A stretch of DNA of 64,000 bases from Bacillus spongiae (GTDB taxonomy: Bacteria > Bacillota > Bacilli > Bacillales > Bacillaceae_K): positions 1 to 64,000 of the forward strand of contig NZ_JBBAXC010000020.1 of the NCBI RefSeq assembly GCF_037120725.1. The letters run 5' to 3'. The first letter of the stretch is position 1, and the number at the start of each line of letters is the position of its first letter. This document shows, one piece after another, positions 15,793 to 24,061 of this stretch. Both the position numbers and the translations under genes were made by a program. Under the pieces are notes generated by a model that saw nothing but the letters and a program-made list of their open reading frames with translations, searched no databases and was not told the origin of the DNA.

Positions 15793-16194
15793 TTACAAAA
15801 ACTTTGTTTTATTACTATTATGAAAACATCTTCTTGTAATAAGGTAATAACAAATGGCAACGCCTGTAATATCCTTTACAAAATCAATGAGCGTAGCGGA
15901 TCGATAGGGGATAAAAGATTGGTGAATTTCATCTACCAGACCATACAGACCTGCAATAATTGCAAAAAATAAATTGGTCGAATACGTAAATTTCTTTTGA
16001 GCGATTAAGGCAAATACGAAAAGTACATATAAGATTGCAAACTCCACAAGATGTAAGGATTCTTTTATATAACGATCAATGGCTTGATCAGGTAGCTCAA
16101 CTACTGCCGTAACAGGCAAACTTGATAAAATCCAAATAATTATCATATAAACTATCGGTAAAAATGTAAAAAACCACTTTAATAATCCCTTCAA
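15793..16194 (-). CDS. VanZ-like family membrane protein
   Basis: 133 residues with four predicted membrane helices. The VanZ-family pattern is present: KESLHLVEFAILYVLFVFAL, then GLYGLVDEIHQSFIPYRSAT and DFVKDITGV. VanZ-like proteins are small integral membrane proteins; one gives low-level teicoplanin resistance, but most are uncharacterised. GGAGGG precedes the start. It is on the strand opposite to the sporulation genes around it, with its own promoter in the 16195-16375 gap. Confidence 0.8.
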   Translation of the reverse strand: MKGLLKWFFTFLPIVYMIIIWILSSLPVTAVVELPDQAIDRYIKESLHLVEFAILYVLFVFALIAQKKFTYSTNLFFAIIAGLYGLVDEIHQSFIPYRSATLIDFVKDITGVAICYYLITRRCFHNSNKTKFL

Positions 16195-16326
16195 CGGTTT
16201 CCCTCCAAATAAATAGTTACCATTATACTATAGCGCAAAAAAAGACGATAAAAAATATTTTTAAAAAAAGTGCATACTATTATTGCTAATGCAAAAGCTA
16301 AGAAGTAAAAAAATTTTCAATAAAAT

Positions 16327-16356
16327 GTATATAATTGCAATTTTTTGTTCAAAATG
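16327..16356 (+). promoter_or_regulatory. Sigma-F promoter of spoIIQ
   Basis: GTATA (16327-16331), 15-base spacer, GTTCAAAATG (16347-16356). This fits the sigma-F pattern GYATA / GGNNANAHTR at all but one defined position. spoIIQ is a classic sigma-F gene. Confidence 0.7.
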
Positions 16357-16375
16357 ATTGCTGAGGTGATGAAAA

Positions 16376-17257
16376 ATGAGAGAGGAAGAAAAGAAACGAT
16401 CTTCTCAACTAAATAGTTTTCGAGCTTTTTTAAAAAAGCGCTGGGCATACCCAGCAATCTATCTAGCTAGTGCTGCTATCATCGTTACAGCTATCCTATG
16501 GTATCAATCGCTAGGTAATGATGGGTCAGATGAACCACAAGACTTTGGTAGTGCAGAGAATGGTGCGGTTGGACAGAAGTATGATGATCCTGCAATCCCT
16601 GTAAATAGCCTTGATGAATTGTTTCAAGTACCTGTAAGTAATCCAGAGGGTGTAGTGATTGAAAAGGAATTCTACGATTCTGAAGCATCTGAAGAGGAGC
16701 AAGAAGCAGCGATTTTAGTATACAACAATACGTATTATGAAAACGAAGGCATTGATTATTCAATGGAAGGTGACGAGTTTGACGTTTTAGCAGCATTGAG
16801 CGGAACGGTTTCATCCATCGAAGAGGATTCATTACTTGGAAATTCAATTGAAGTAGAACACGAAGATGGTGTTGTGACACGTTATCAATCTGTAAAAGAC
16901 CCGGCAGTTTCTGTTGGTGATGAAGTAAAACAAGGTGATATTCTTGCTAAAGCAGGGCAAAGTCAACTGAATGAAGAAGCAGGAACTCACGTTCACTTTG
17001 AAATTCGGAAAAATAATGTAGCAGTAAATCCAAAAGAATATATCAATAAACCTTTGTCAGCTATTAAAGAACAGCCGTCTAATGATGGAGATGAGGTTGA
17101 TCAGCGACTAAATCCTCCTAAGTTAGAAGAAATCGAACAAGAGCAACGAGAAAGCAATAGTAATACAGGCGACTCAAGTGATTCAACTGATTCAAGTGAA
17201 GACACAGATGGATCTGATGAAGGAAATAACGATGAAGCCGATAGTTCAGGTGAATAA
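16376..17257 (+). CDS. spoIIQ: Stage II sporulation protein Q
   Basis: Forespore protein that spans the intermembrane space and docks SpoIIIAH, forming the feeding channel needed for sigma-G activity. 293 residues. One membrane helix (about 25-43) is followed by an M23/LytM-fold domain (about 115-225). The zinc site is degenerate, as in known SpoIIQ: the first His of HxGxD is Asn (ENEGIDYS), although GTHVHFEIR is kept. The C-terminal 50 residues are an acidic Ser/Asp-rich tail (DSSDSTDSSEDTDGSDEGNN). GAGGTGAT precedes ATG 16376; a sigma-F promoter lies just upstream and a terminator follows. Confidence 0.93.
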   Translation: MREEEKKRSSQLNSFRAFLKKRWAYPAIYLASAAIIVTAILWYQSLGNDGSDEPQDFGSAENGAVGQKYDDPAIPVNSLDELFQVPVSNPEGVVIEKEFYDSEASEEEQEAAILVYNNTYYENEGIDYSMEGDEFDVLAALSGTVSSIEEDSLLGNSIEVEHEDGVVTRYQSVKDPAVSVGDEVKQGDILAKAGQSQLNEEAGTHVHFEIRKNNVAVNPKEYINKPLSAIKEQPSNDGDEVDQRLNPPKLEEIEQEQRESNSNTGDSSDSTDSSEDTDGSDEGNNDEADSSGE

Positions 17258-17268
17258 TTGTAAAAAAA

Positions 17269-17298
17269 GTAGATGACCCATGGGTCGTCTATTTTTTT
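17269..17298 (+). terminator. Terminator after spoIIQ
   Basis: GTAGATGACC / GGTCGTCTAT stem with wobble pairs, CATG loop, then a seven-T run. Confidence 0.85.
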
Positions 17299-17631
17299 GT
17301 TACATGGAATAAGCAGAGTTACATTAGTGCGTGTTGTAATGATTTTTCTTTAAAGAAGGACTATACATAAGTCAAGACTCGTTCTATAAACATGATCACT
17401 ACTAAAATTTCCGAGGAAATCCGACATACTCATGCTTTATAAGAAAAGTATTAATATTAGATTAAATAGATTAATGATAGGAAAACAATGCATATTTATT
17501 ATAGTTAGCAAATATACATCCTAATAACCAACTAAAAATGACACAATTGTTACGATTGACCAGAAATTTGTTCTAGATAATAATAGTAAGAATTACTTAA
17601 TAGTAGAATTTATAGAAAGGAGATGAAAGTA
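17299..17631. other. Intergenic region before a small ORF
   Basis: No gene seen. The 3' end holds a good sigma-A promoter (17556-17583) for the 43-codon ORF. Confidence 0.5.
17556..17583 (+). promoter_or_regulatory. Sigma-A-like promoter of the 43-residue ORF
   Basis: TTGACC (17556-17561), 16-base spacer, TAATAA (17578-17583). Confidence 0.5.
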
Positions 17632-17763
17632 ATGGAAATAACAGTAATTTTCTTTTTAGTTACAGGTATCTGTTTAATCTCTGCTTTAAAGAAAAAAAAT
17701 AGCGTCTTTGTTTTATTCCCAATATTATCTCTCTGTCTATATTTTTTAATTGTTAACCCTTAA
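17632..17763 (+). CDS. 43-residue hydrophobic peptide
   Basis: ATG 17632 is preceded by GAAAGGAGATG and by a good promoter. The product MEITVIFFLVTGICLISALK, then KKNSV and a second hydrophobic run FVLFPILSLCLYFLIV, would make a two-helix membrane hairpin with a Lys-rich turn. It lies between spoIIQ and spoIIID. I do not recognise it. The promoter, Shine-Dalgarno and hydrophobicity make it a credible small membrane protein. Confidence 0.6.
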   Translation: MEITVIFFLVTGICLISALKKKNSVFVLFPILSLCLYFLIVNP

Positions 17764-18108
17764 GAAATTCCGTATACCCCTTGTCCTTATTGACTTTTTT
17801 GTGCATATATCTTTAACCAAGCTAATACAATGTTACAAACCTGACAAAAAAGAGAGTGGTTGAGGTGAGGAATCGTTTTATATCAAGGGTTATACGGTGA
17901 TATTCTAGTTCATTCGTAGTAATGTTAGAAGGCCAGAGAAGGGCTTTCTACCGCAAATAAAGAAGAAGCAAGGTAAGTGGAAGTTCACTTTTCCTAATTC
18001 CCTGAGACTTTACTGTAAACAGCTTCTTGTGCGGCATATCATAATATTCTTATAGGAAGGCGAGTCTCATTTCACACTTCTCTCATCCAATTTAGGGAGG
18101 CGAGTGGT
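17764..18108. other. Leader region of spoIIID
   Basis: No ORF with a convincing start. A hairpin AGAAGGCC / GGGCTTTCT lies at about 17928-17951. CATATCAT at 18036-18043 resembles a sigma-E -10 box, but no matching -35 was found. B. subtilis has a small upstream ORF (usd) needed for spoIIID translation; I looked and found no counterpart with a normal start codon. Confidence 0.4.
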
Positions 18109-18378
18109 GTGCACGATTACATCAAAGAGAGGACAGTCAAGATTGGAAAGTATATCGTGGAGACAAAAAAAACGGTACGTGTGATTGCAAAAGAATTTGG
18201 CGTGTCGAAAAGTACTGTTCATAAGGACTTAACTGAACGCTTACCAGAAATTAATCCAGAATTAGCAATAGAAGTGAAAGAAATACTTGATTATCATAAA
18301 TCCATAAGACATCTACGAGGTGGTGAAGCGACAAAGCAAAAGTATAAAAAAGAAGAAATGGAAAGCCCTGTGAAATAA
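18109..18378 (+). CDS. spoIIID: Sporulation transcriptional regulator SpoIIID
   Basis: Mother-cell DNA-binding protein that represses or activates many sigma-E genes. 89 residues from GTG 18109, preceded by GGGAGGCG. The sequence is almost that of B. subtilis: HDYIKERTVKIGKYIVETKK, helix-turn-helix RVIAKEFGVSKSTVHKDLTE, and KSIRHLRGGEATKQKYKK near the C-terminus. It lies directly upstream of mbl, as in B. subtilis. Confidence 0.97.
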   Translation: MHDYIKERTVKIGKYIVETKKTVRVIAKEFGVSKSTVHKDLTERLPEINPELAIEVKEILDYHKSIRHLRGGEATKQKYKKEEMESPVK

Positions 18379-18427
18379 TAAGAAAGGAGAGAAGTGAATT
18401 CTCTGAGGTTGAATCAAATTTTCATCG

Positions 18428-18458
18428 ACCTGAGTCCTATTTACATATGGGTTCAGGT
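18428..18458 (+). terminator. Hairpin after spoIIID
   Basis: ACCTGAGTCC / GGGTTCAGGT, 10 pairs with two wobbles, followed by TGTTTC. A moderate terminator. The rest of the spoIIID-mbl gap (to 18806) holds an extended -10 like TGGTAAAAT near 18697-18705, likely for mbl. Confidence 0.6.
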
Positions 18459-18806
18459 TGTTTCACGTATTAATGGAATCATTAAGTATCCTTTTTTTCA
18501 GATTGCATAGCTCAAATAAGTTCCTACTCTTTTGTATTTCCTCATTTTTTGTCTTTCTTATTCTTACAACCTATACGCGGCTTGTATGACATGGCTAATC
18601 CTTCTTCTCAATTTTTTCTACTAGAAAATCTGTTTCTACAGCGATACAAAAACATCACATTTTTTTGACAATTCTTCCTCTCTTCCGACAGAAATATGGT
18701 AAAATGTATAGATGGCTAAATAAATGATAACAGTAGTCTGCTCATTTGGGTGGACGTTCTGCAATGCATAGATTTTACGAGAAGTTGAAAGGAGTTATGT
18801 ATAAAG

Positions 18807-19808
18807 ATGTTCGCAAAAGATATTGGCATTGATTTAGGAACCGCAAATGTTTTGATTCACGTAAAAGGAAAAGGGATTGTCTTAAATGAACCATCGGTTG
18901 TAGCAATCGATGTCAACACGAAAAAAGTATTAGCAGTTGGAGAAGAAGCACGTCGCATGGTTGGTCGTACTCCAGGAAACATAAAAGCAATGAGACCATT
19001 AAAGGACGGGGTCATTGCTGACTTTGATATTACAGAAGCGATGCTTCGTCACTTCATTAACAAAGTGAACGTTAAGGGAATGATTTCAAAACCGAAAATC
19101 TTAATTTGCTGCCCGACTGAAATAACAAAGGTTGAAGAAAAAGCTATTATTGAAGCTGCTCAGAAGAGCGGCGGGAAGAAAGTGATCCTCCAGGAAGAGC
19201 CAAAGGTAGCTGCCATCGGAGCTGGAATGGATATATCTCAACCGAGTGGCCATATGGTAGTTGATATTGGAGGAGGAACGACAGATGTAGCTGTTTTATC
19301 TTATGGCGAAATTGTTACATCTCAATCCATTAAAGTTGCGGGAGATAAATTTGACGCAGAGATTTTAAATTACATAAAGAAGGAGTATAAACTCCTTATT
19401 GGTGAACGAACATCTGAAGATATTAAAACTCAAGTGGGAACAGTATTCCCTGGAGCGCGCAACGAAGAAATCTCTATTCGTGGGCGTGATTTAGTCTCAG
19501 GTCTTCCACGTACTATAACGGTTAACTCTGACGAAATTGAAGCGGCATTACGTGAATCCGTTTCAACAATTGTCCAAGCAGCTAAAAATGTTCTTGAGAA
19601 AACCCCTCCAGAATTATCTGCAGATATTATAGATCGTGGTGTTATATTAACGGGTGGTGGAGCTCTTCTTAATGGAATTGATCAGTTACTTGCAGAGGAA
19701 CTGAAAGTTCCGGTTTTCATTGCAGAGAACCCAATGGATTGTGTGGCAATCGGGACAGGAGTAATGCTAGAAAACATTGATCGTTTCCCAAGTAAACAAT
19801 TAGGCTAA
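18807..19808 (+). CDS. mbl: Cell-shape protein Mbl (MreB-like actin homologue)
   Basis: Bacterial actin that organises lateral cell-wall synthesis with elongasome proteins, 333 residues. Phosphate 1 loop IGIDLGTANVLIHVKGKGIV, phosphate 2 region VDIGGGTTDVAVLS and adenosine motif VILTGGGALL are all present. The position after spoIIID and before flhO is that of B. subtilis mbl rather than mreB. Preceded by GAAAGGAG. Confidence 0.95.
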   Translation: MFAKDIGIDLGTANVLIHVKGKGIVLNEPSVVAIDVNTKKVLAVGEEARRMVGRTPGNIKAMRPLKDGVIADFDITEAMLRHFINKVNVKGMISKPKILICCPTEITKVEEKAIIEAAQKSGGKKVILQEEPKVAAIGAGMDISQPSGHMVVDIGGGTTDVAVLSYGEIVTSQSIKVAGDKFDAEILNYIKKEYKLLIGERTSEDIKTQVGTVFPGARNEEISIRGRDLVSGLPRTITVNSDEIEAALRESVSTIVQAAKNVLEKTPPELSADIIDRGVILTGGGALLNGIDQLLAEELKVPVFIAENPMDCVAIGTGVMLENIDRFPSKQLG

Positions 19809-19880
19809 ATGAATGGCTTGTTCGCCGACAGACCGTTAGCAAGTAAATTGTATTAGTAATTTTTTCTTTTATTAGAGTTC

Positions 19881-19909
19881 AAAAAGACGAGTTTTCTCGT
19901 CTTTTTTTG
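19881..19909 (+). terminator. Terminator after mbl
   Basis: AAAAAGACGAG / CTCGTCTTTTT with a TTTT loop and a T-run. Confidence 0.92.
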
Positions 19910-20042
19910 TAAAATGACATTGATTATTTAAAAACCAAACGATTTCTGTAAGGAAAAGTCGAATTTCCAATATTAAACTAGTCTATTTTATTTTATAATA
20001 ATAATTATATGAATACGGACTTAATAATTAGGGGTGAAAGTA

Positions 20043-20846
20043 ATGTTTCGCGGTTTTTATACAGTTGCTTCAGGTATGATTGCACAACAAAGAAAAACAG
20101 AAATATTATCAAATAACTTATCTAATGCTAATACACCAGGTTTTAAAGCAGATCAAACGTCTATGAGAGCATTTCCTGAAATGCTACTACAACGAATCGA
20201 TAATCAACAGCTTCCAATTAAAACAGAGGGAATGGTGACTAGTTCAAAACCATTAAACGTTGGATTGAATACAGGTGTTTACTTACAAGAAGCGGCCCCT
20301 TCCTTCCTTCAAGGAGACCTTCAGCAAACGGATCAAAATACTGATTTCGCTGTAGTTGATCATGAAGGAAATGGAACTTCTTTCTTTACTGTACAACACC
20401 CAGAAGGTGAATTCCGTTATACGAGAAATGGCAATTTTACACTTGACCATCAAGGAAATCTTGTCACAAGTAGTGGTCTTTATGTGATGGATACTAATGG
20501 AGATAAAATCACGTTAAATAATAATGATTTCGATGTTTTATCTGATGGAACAATCCTCCAAAATAATGTAGAGGTGGCTTCTCTCCGGATTTCATATACT
20601 GAAAACCCGCTCCTGCTAAAAAAAGAAGGAGACGGTTTATATTCGACCCTGGAAAATGAACTACCGTTTACTAAGGATGGCTATACGATATCTCAAGGGT
20701 ATATTGAAGGGGCAAACGTAGATGAAGGCCGAACGATGACTGACATGTTAACAGCCTATCGTTCCTTTGAGGCTAATCAAAAGGTACTTCAAGCGTATGA
20801 TACTAGTATGGACAAAGCGGTTAATGAAATAGGACGAGTAAACTAA
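20043..20846 (+). CDS. flhO: Flagellar hook/rod-type protein FlhO
   Basis: FlgG/FlgF-family axial protein of the flagellar basal body, 267 residues. N-terminal motif ILSNNLSNANTPGFKADQ and the C-terminal helix MLTAYRSFEANQKVLQAYD are typical. ATG 20043 has AGGGGTG upstream; the GTG nine bases earlier belongs to that Shine-Dalgarno. First gene of a flhO-flhP pair with a 13-base gap. No clear sigma-D promoter was found upstream. Confidence 0.9.
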   Translation: MFRGFYTVASGMIAQQRKTEILSNNLSNANTPGFKADQTSMRAFPEMLLQRIDNQQLPIKTEGMVTSSKPLNVGLNTGVYLQEAAPSFLQGDLQQTDQNTDFAVVDHEGNGTSFFTVQHPEGEFRYTRNGNFTLDHQGNLVTSSGLYVMDTNGDKITLNNNDFDVLSDGTILQNNVEVASLRISYTENPLLLKKEGDGLYSTLENELPFTKDGYTISQGYIEGANVDEGRTMTDMLTAYRSFEANQKVLQAYDTSMDKAVNEIGRVN

Positions 20847-20859
20847 AGGGGGAGTATTC

Positions 20860-21690
20860 GTGAATCAAACAATGATTACTGCGACCAACACGTTAAGCCA
20901 GCTACAACATAAAATGGATGTTATTTCCAATAATGTTGCAAATGTTAATACAAATGGATTTAAAAAAAGAAGTGCAGTGTTTACAGAACTGTTAGCACAG
21001 GAATTTAACAATCAACGGGTTTCCACACAAGAAATAGGGCGGTTGACGCCCGAACACATTAGAGTTGGCGTTGGGTCTAAGGTAGGTCATACTCAAGCTT
21101 CCTTTACTCAAGGTTCAATACAGGCTACAGAACGTGAACTGGATTTTGCCTTTACGTCTTCCAACCAATATTTAAATGTCTTAAACCAATCAAATACAAC
21201 ATCTGAAATTTCTTATACCCGTGATGGAGCCTTATATGTATCACCTGTAGGGGATGGCGAAATGCTACTAGTCGATGGAAATGGAAACCCTCTATTAAAT
21301 GCAGAAGGAGAAATTATTTCCTTCCCAAATGATGCTAAAGCTTTTACGTTGGAAGAAAACGGGGTATTAATAATAGAAACTCCTAGAGGAAATGAAAGAA
21401 TTATGCTTGGTATTACAGAAATTCATCAACCGCAATATTTGGAACAAAAAGGAGATAACTTGTTAGGTTTGCCAACGACATTGGAAGTGGATATTAATAC
21501 GGTATTAACAGATTTACTTGGTACAGAACGAGTTGAAATCAGCTTAAAACAAGGGTATTTAGAAAAATCAAATGTAGATTTATCTAAGGAAATGACAGAT
21601 TTAATTAATGCTCAACGTTCTTACCAATTTCAAACAAAGTCCATTTCAATGGCAGATCAAATGATGGGGCTCGTTAATGGTATTAGGTAA
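20860..21690 (+). CDS. flhP: Flagellar hook/rod-type protein FlhP
   Basis: 276 residues, GTG start after GGGGGAG. A second FlgG-like protein with ISNNVANVNTNGFKKRSAVF at the N-terminus and MTDLINAQRSYQFQTKSISM at the C-terminus. FlhP is needed for hook completion in B. subtilis. Probably cotranscribed with flhO and with the membrane protein that follows 15 bases downstream. Confidence 0.9.
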   Translation: MNQTMITATNTLSQLQHKMDVISNNVANVNTNGFKKRSAVFTELLAQEFNNQRVSTQEIGRLTPEHIRVGVGSKVGHTQASFTQGSIQATERELDFAFTSSNQYLNVLNQSNTTSEISYTRDGALYVSPVGDGEMLLVDGNGNPLLNAEGEIISFPNDAKAFTLEENGVLIIETPRGNERIMLGITEIHQPQYLEQKGDNLLGLPTTLEVDINTVLTDLLGTERVEISLKQGYLEKSNVDLSKEMTDLINAQRSYQFQTKSISMADQMMGLVNGIR

Positions 21691-21705
21691 AAGGAGATTT
21701 ATTCT

Positions 21706-21969
21706 ATGAACGAAAAAAAAGTCCAACATAATGAAGCTACTAGAGAAGATCAAAAAAAGCAAAAGGGAAAAGAGAAAAGAACTATTCGTATACGTATCAT
21801 CCCGATATGGGCGCGCATCATTCTTTTTGTATTACTGATTTCCGGTAGCTTAGCAGCAGGGTTAATGGTAGGGTATGGCTTTATTGGTGATGGAAAACCA
21901 AAAGATGTTTTTCAAAAATCTACATGGACCCATATAGGAGACATTGTAACCGGAGAAAGTAAGGACTGA
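21706..21969 (+). CDS. EpuA-like membrane protein (often labelled RNA polymerase subunit beta)
   Basis: 87 residues. A highly charged cytoplasmic N-terminus (EDQKKQKGKEKRTIRIR) leads to RIIPIWARIILFVLLISGSL and one membrane helix, followed by AAGLMVGYGFIGDGKP. This is the pattern of the small Firmicutes family commonly mislabelled as DNA-directed RNA polymerase subunit beta (EpuA). A true polymerase role is unlikely from sequence. It follows flhP by 15 bases with AAAAGGAG upstream. Confidence 0.75.
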   Translation: MNEKKVQHNEATREDQKKQKGKEKRTIRIRIIPIWARIILFVLLISGSLAAGLMVGYGFIGDGKPKDVFQKSTWTHIGDIVTGESKD

Positions 21970-22094
21970 GAAAGAAACAAGACCAATTAGATCCTCTTTT
22001 TTATGTATTCATGAAAGAGGGGAGTTTTTATCATTTTCTCCGAAGTACCATTGCCAGAGCGCATGATAATAGAAGTGACATAGGAGGTATTTAG

Positions 22095-22529
22095 ATGTTA
22101 GATATACAACAAATCAAGGAAATAATTCCTCATCGTTACCCATTTTTACTTGTCGATAAAATTATTGAAGTAGAGGAAGGTATAAAAGCGACGGGGATAA
22201 AGAATGTAACGGCAAATGAAGAATTTTTCAATGGACATTTTCCTGATTACCCTGTTATGCCAGGTGTTTTAATTGTTGAAGCACTTGCACAAGTCGGAGC
22301 TGTTGCAATGCTAAAGAAGGAAGAGAACAAAGGTAGGCTAGCCTTCTTTACAGGCATTGATAATTGCCGCTTTAAACGTCAAGTAACTCCAGGTGACCAG
22401 CTTAAGCTAGAGGTTGAGATGGTTAGAGTACGCGGTAGTATTGGAAAAGGTAAAGGGATTGCTACAGTGAATGGTCAACTCGTATGTGAAACGGATATAA
22501 TGTTTGCATTAGGTGAACAGAAAGCGTAA
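22095..22529 (+). CDS. fabZ: 3-hydroxyacyl-[acyl-carrier-protein] dehydratase FabZ
   Basis: Removes water from 3-hydroxyacyl-ACP in type II fatty acid synthesis. 144 residues, the usual length. The hotdog motif [14 protein letters not shown] carries the catalytic His, and [20 protein letters not shown] carries the catalytic Glu. AGGAGG precedes ATG. Same neighbourhood as B. subtilis ywpB. Confidence 0.95.
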   Translation: MLDIQQIKEIIPHRYPFLLVDKIIEVEEGIKATGIKNVTANEEFFNGHFPDYPVMPGVLIVEALAQVGAVAMLKKEENKGRLAFFTGIDNCRFKRQVTPGDQLKLEVEMVRVRGSIGKGKGIATVNGQLVCETDIMFALGEQKA

Positions 22530-22539
22530 ATACGGATAA

Positions 22540-22572
22540 AAAATGTAAAAAGCTTGCTTTTTACATTTTTTT
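22540..22572 (+). terminator. Terminator after fabZ
   Basis: AATGTAAAAAGC / GCTTTTTACATT stem followed by a long T-run. Confidence 0.9.
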
Positions 22573-22660
22573 TTATGTATTTCATTCTTTTGGGGAATGA
22601 TAACAAAAGACCATCCATATGGTCAAGACGATTTGCAAAAACGGAAGGAGTAAGTACATC

Positions 22661-22915
22661 ATGAACAAAAAGCTGTTATCCATTTTAGGTACTTCAGCAT
22701 TATCAGTCCTGCTGATATCGGGCTGTGGAACAGATCAGGAACCACCGCCGGAAGATGAGGAAATCATCGAGGAAGATAACTTAGAAAGAGAAGAAGACAT
22801 GGATGTAGAAGACTATGGTGACCAAGATTTAAATGAAGATACAAACGTCGAAGATAATATGGATGTAGGTCCAGAAGAGGAAGAAGAAACTGAAGAAACA
22901 CGTGAAACTGAGTAG
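22661..22915 (+). CDS. Small acidic lipoprotein
   Basis: 84 residues. Signal peptide MNKKLLSILGTSALSVLLIS with lipobox LISGC, so the mature protein starts at Cys24 as an anchored lipoprotein. The rest is very acidic and low in complexity (EDEEIIEEDNLEREED, then PEEEEETEETRETE). The frame is open to ATG 22619, but GGAAGGAG before ATG 22661 and the signal peptide fix the start. I do not recognise a function. Confidence 0.75.
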   Translation: MNKKLLSILGTSALSVLLISGCGTDQEPPPEDEEIIEEDNLEREEDMDVEDYGDQDLNEDTNVEDNMDVGPEEEEETEETRETE

Positions 22916-22918
22916 TTA

Positions 22919-22945
22919 AAAGCAGGGGAAACCCTGCTTTCTTAT
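22919..22945. terminator. Bidirectional terminator between lipoprotein and SinR paralogue
   Basis: AAAGCAGGG / CCCTGCTTT with GAAA loop; CTTATTTT follows on the plus strand. Confidence 0.78.
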
Positions 22946-23313
22946 TTTACTGGAAAATGCCTAATGGCTGAATCCTTTTTAATACGGTCATGCTTCTGGC
23001 TGTACATAAGGTCGGTAAACTTAATAAATTCTTCTTTAGTTAGACCATTTTCAACAGCATCATTTAGTAAAGATAACCAAGTTTGGTCTACTTTTTCTTC
23101 CTGAATAGATGTCTGTTGTTCCATCACAATAAAATCCCCCAGTGGCAAATCAAGTGCTTCACTTATGCGATTTAGAACGTTAAAGGACGGATTGCGCTGG
23201 ATTCCTCTCTCGATGGAACTAATATAAGACTTAGAAACCTGTGATTTTTGGGCCAGTTCATTAATTGAAAATCCTTTTATTTTTCTCATTTCCCTTATTT
23301 TTTTTCCTACCAT
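22942..23313 (-). CDS. SinR-like repressor (second SinR paralogue)
   Basis: 123 residues. The HTH-XRE domain VGKKIREMRKIKGFSINELA, then KSQVSKSYISSIERGIQRNP, is very close to SinR and SlrR. The C-terminal part DQTWLSLLNDAVENGLTKEE followed by FIKFTDLM is the helical hook that pairs with SinI. The frame is open 11 codons upstream, but AAAAGGGG before the ATG at 23313 decides the start. It lacks the usual SinR C-terminal WRK tail. Its upstream region carries three GTTC-N8-GAAM sites, probably its own or SinR operators. An SlrR-like role is an inference. Confidence 0.82.
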   Translation of the reverse strand: MVGKKIREMRKIKGFSINELAQKSQVSKSYISSIERGIQRNPSFNVLNRISEALDLPLGDFIVMEQQTSIQEEKVDQTWLSLLNDAVENGLTKEEFIKFTDLMYSQKHDRIKKDSAIRHFPVK

Positions 23314-23340
23314 CTCTTTTCCCCTTTTATTGTCTAATAT

Positions 23341-23488
23341 GTTCATTATATAGAACGTTAATCATTTTTGAAAGAGGATAAAAGGATGAAATTGCAGTAA
23401 TAATTGAAAAATTGTTCATTATAATGAAAAAAACCTTTCAGAATTTCCGTCAATTCGTTATAATGAAACAAAGTTCTTATTGGTGAAC
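23341..23488. promoter_or_regulatory. Three SinR-type operator candidates
   Basis: GTTCATTATATAGAAC (23341-23356), GTTCATTATAATGAAA (23414-23429) and GTTCTTATTGGTGAAC (23473-23488) share GTTC-N8-GAA(C/A). SinR is known to bind GTTCT-containing inverted repeats. They lie between the divergent SinR paralogue and the zinc-ribbon gene. Confidence 0.5.
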
Positions 23489-23588
23489 GTGCCGTACTTA
23501 GCAAATGACCATCTAAAGTGCGACAGATTATGCAAAAGAAAATTTGTAGAGATGAAACTAGACAATAAAATGAGGTGGAAGCAGGATT

Positions 23589-23792
23589 ATGTATAAAAAA
23601 TTATGCTCACGTTGTAAAAGACCTTCATTTAGTGCTTCAGAACTTGGAGATTGGATGTGTCCAATATGTGGTCAGGACCTAACGGATGCTTCGTTTTTGG
23701 ATGCAAATTCTTCCTCGTTCAAATCAATTAGTTACATACCTATTCAAAAAAAGTTAGAAGCTTACAGAAAACAAATAAATAAAACTCAATAA
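23589..23792 (+). CDS. Small zinc-ribbon protein
   Basis: 67 residues with two Cys pairs, LCSRCKRP and MCPICGQ, spaced as a zinc ribbon, followed by a polar tail. GAGGTGGAAG lies upstream of ATG. Divergent from the SinR paralogue and just upstream of the riboswitch-sinI unit, so it may belong to the same regulatory cluster. Function not known. Confidence 0.65.
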   Translation: MYKKLCSRCKRPSFSASELGDWMCPICGQDLTDASFLDANSSSFKSISYIPIQKKLEAYRKQINKTQ

Positions 23793-23901
23793 TAGCATTG
23801 GTAATAATTTGGATGGAAGCGTGTCAATAAATAGCATAATTTGACGATAAAAGTCAAAAAAAATTTAGTATTAAAGACAAAAAGTTACAAAAAAACATTA
23901 G

Positions 23902-23930
23902 ATTAATATGTATAATAGGTACATATTAAT
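23902..23930 (+). promoter_or_regulatory. -10 box of the sinI riboswitch inside an inverted repeat
   Basis: TATAAT at 23911-23916 overlaps a perfect 11-bp inverted repeat, ATTAATATGTA / TACATATTAAT with a seven-base spacer. The -35 is poor (TTACAA at 23885, 20-base spacing). The repeat could be an operator over the promoter. Confidence 0.5.
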
Positions 23931-23935
23931 CGTAC

Positions 23936-24050
23936 GTATCAGTTCAAGGGCAAACCCATTGAAAGATGGGGACGCAAAGCCTCAGATCTACGACTGTCAT
24001 TATGATTAGTTAAGATGGCTGGGTTGCCTGAAATACATAAGTATTTTAGG
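23936..24050 (+). ncRNA. Cyclic di-GMP-I (GEMM-I) riboswitch upstream of sinI
   Basis: Matches the GEMM-I consensus closely: GGGCAAACCC (23948-23957), P2 hairpin with GAAA tetraloop, GGACGCAAAGCC, a P3 hairpin, then GATGGCTGGGTTGCC (24014-24028). P1 can form from GTAT..TTC.AGG (23936-23949) with CCTGAAATAC (24027-24036). The same CCTGAAATAC can instead pair with GTATTTTAGG (24041-24050), a 10-bp hairpin with one G-U pair and loop ATAA that covers half of the sinI AGGAGG. No U-run follows, so control is probably translational. Ligand binding should stabilise P1 and free the ribosome site (ON). Confidence 0.93.
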
Positions 24051-24061
24051 AGGTATGGAAA

